Positions 5,324 to 5,812 of a DNA stretch of 5,812 nt are shown here, piece after piece (the stretch's first letter is position 1; each line of letters opens with the position of its first letter). The notes below the pieces were generated by a model. It was not told the origin of the DNA. It ran no database searches and saw only the letters and a list, made by a program, of their open reading frames with translations. Origin of the DNA: Chrysiogenia bacterium (lineage in GTDB: Bacteria; JAGRBM01); assembly GCA_020434085.1 (NCBI GenBank), contig JAGRBM010000136.1, positions 1-5,812 on the forward strand, read 5' to 3'. The translations under genes were made by a program, and so were the position numbers.

Positions 5324-5812
5324 CTAGATCGAGAGCTCTTCGGAGTCGCCCTCGAACTCCATCTTCGCGTACTCGGTGCTGAGTGCGGAGACTTCCTCGT
5401 CGCTCAGAGAGGACTGCGCCTCGATCTGCACGGCCTGGGCCTTGCCGGTCTTCTTGTCCTTGGCCTGGACGTGCAGGATCCCGTCGGTATCGAGGGCGAA
5501 GGTGACTTCGATCTCAGGGATGCCCCGCTTGGTGCCCGGGGGCAGCGGCAGGACGACCTCGCCCAGGAACACGTTGTCGGAGGAGACCTTGGCCTCGCCC
5601 TGGGTGACGATGACGCGCACCGATTCCTGATTGTCCTTGACCGTGGTGAAGACCTTCGCCTTCTTGGTCGGGACGGTCGTGTTCTTGGGAATGATCACGT
5701 AGGTCATGTCCCCGAAGGTCGCCACGCCCAGCGAGAGCGGGGTGACGTCCAGCAGAATCTTCTTCCAGGGGGCGATGTTCGCCTCGCCGCTGGGGCGCCC
5801 GCCGAAGCTGGC
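5324..5812 (-). CDS. Hsp70 chaperone (HscA/DnaK-like), C-terminal part, lid missing
   Basis: The 5' end lies beyond the right edge; 162 C-terminal residues are visible. KKILLDVTPLSLGVATFGD marks the interdomain linker and start of the substrate-binding beta domain. IPKNTTVPTKK, VIVTQGE, FLGEVVLPLPPGTKRG, IEVTFALDTDGILHVQAKDK and IEAQSSLSDEEV complete a normal Hsp70 SBD-beta. The protein ends about 21 residues later in YAKMEFEGDSEELSI, whereas DnaK and HscA continue for more than 100 residues as a helical lid. Only 106 bases separate the stop from fdx, so the lid is not simply frameshifted downstream. The position before fdx argues for a role in Fe-S cluster transfer (HscA-like), but the visible sequence is about as DnaK-like as HscA-like, so no symbol is given. 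Confidence 0.88.
   Translation of the reverse strand, partial: ASFGGRPSGEANIAPWKKILLDVTPLSLGVATFGDMTYVIIPKNTTVPTKKAKVFTTVKDNQESVRVIVTQGEAKVSSDNVFLGEVVLPLPPGTKRGIPEIEVTFALDTDGILHVQAKDKKTGKAQAVQIEAQSSLSDEEVSALSTEYAKMEFEGDSEELSI

Noticed and set aside
4813-5382. Plus-strand ORF (189 codons) opposite fdx
   Set aside because: It is the complement of a confidently identified ferredoxin and has no motif of its own.

Overview
The window is GC-rich DNA (roughly two-thirds G+C by eye) from a Gram-negative bacterium. A ferredoxin of the iron-sulfur assembly type, Sec signal peptides and a lipobox all fit that. The ferredoxin, with its N-terminal extension and acidic C-terminal part, looks most like versions I associate with former Deltaproteobacteria and related phyla. 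That lineage guess is inference and could be wrong.

Positions 1-4809, all on the + strand, read as the distal end of a tailed-phage or phage-derived cluster (prophage, gene-transfer-agent-like or tailocin-like; no head, terminase or integrase genes are in view). Order: a tail/baseplate-like structural protein, open at the 5' window edge (2-1033); a 154-base spacer with an inverted pair of palindromic repeats; a tail-fibre-like protein with an HSHDG motif (1188-1739); two proteins that start with Sec signal peptides but carry fibre- or decoration-type beta-rich modules (1780-2154 and 2165-3250); then a tight lysis-type block. The block holds a small unknown ORF (3261-3452), a coiled-coil plus one-TM holin/XhlA-like protein (3377-3598), an M15-type zinc endopeptidase endolysin (3598-4134), a 165-base spacer of hairpin repeats, and an unusual ORF joining a holin-like N-terminus to a lipoprotein-like C-terminus (4300-4809). 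Stop codons overlap Shine-Dalgarno sequences or the next start codon, so 1188-4134 is probably one translationally coupled transcript.

Positions 4810-5812, on the - strand, are host housekeeping genes: the C-terminal part of an Hsp70 chaperone (5324-5812, open at the right edge) followed by an Isc-type [2Fe-2S] ferredoxin (4810-5217). This is the hscA-fdx order of isc operons. The Hsp70 stops right after its substrate-binding beta domain and lacks the helical lid. The phage-like and host blocks converge with no base between their stop codons and no visible attachment site.

I do not see a clearly new defence or mobile system. The most notable points are the signal peptides on fibre-like proteins, the holin-lipoprotein fusion, the lidless Hsp70, and the palindromic repeats, one of which supplies the stop codon of the endolysin.
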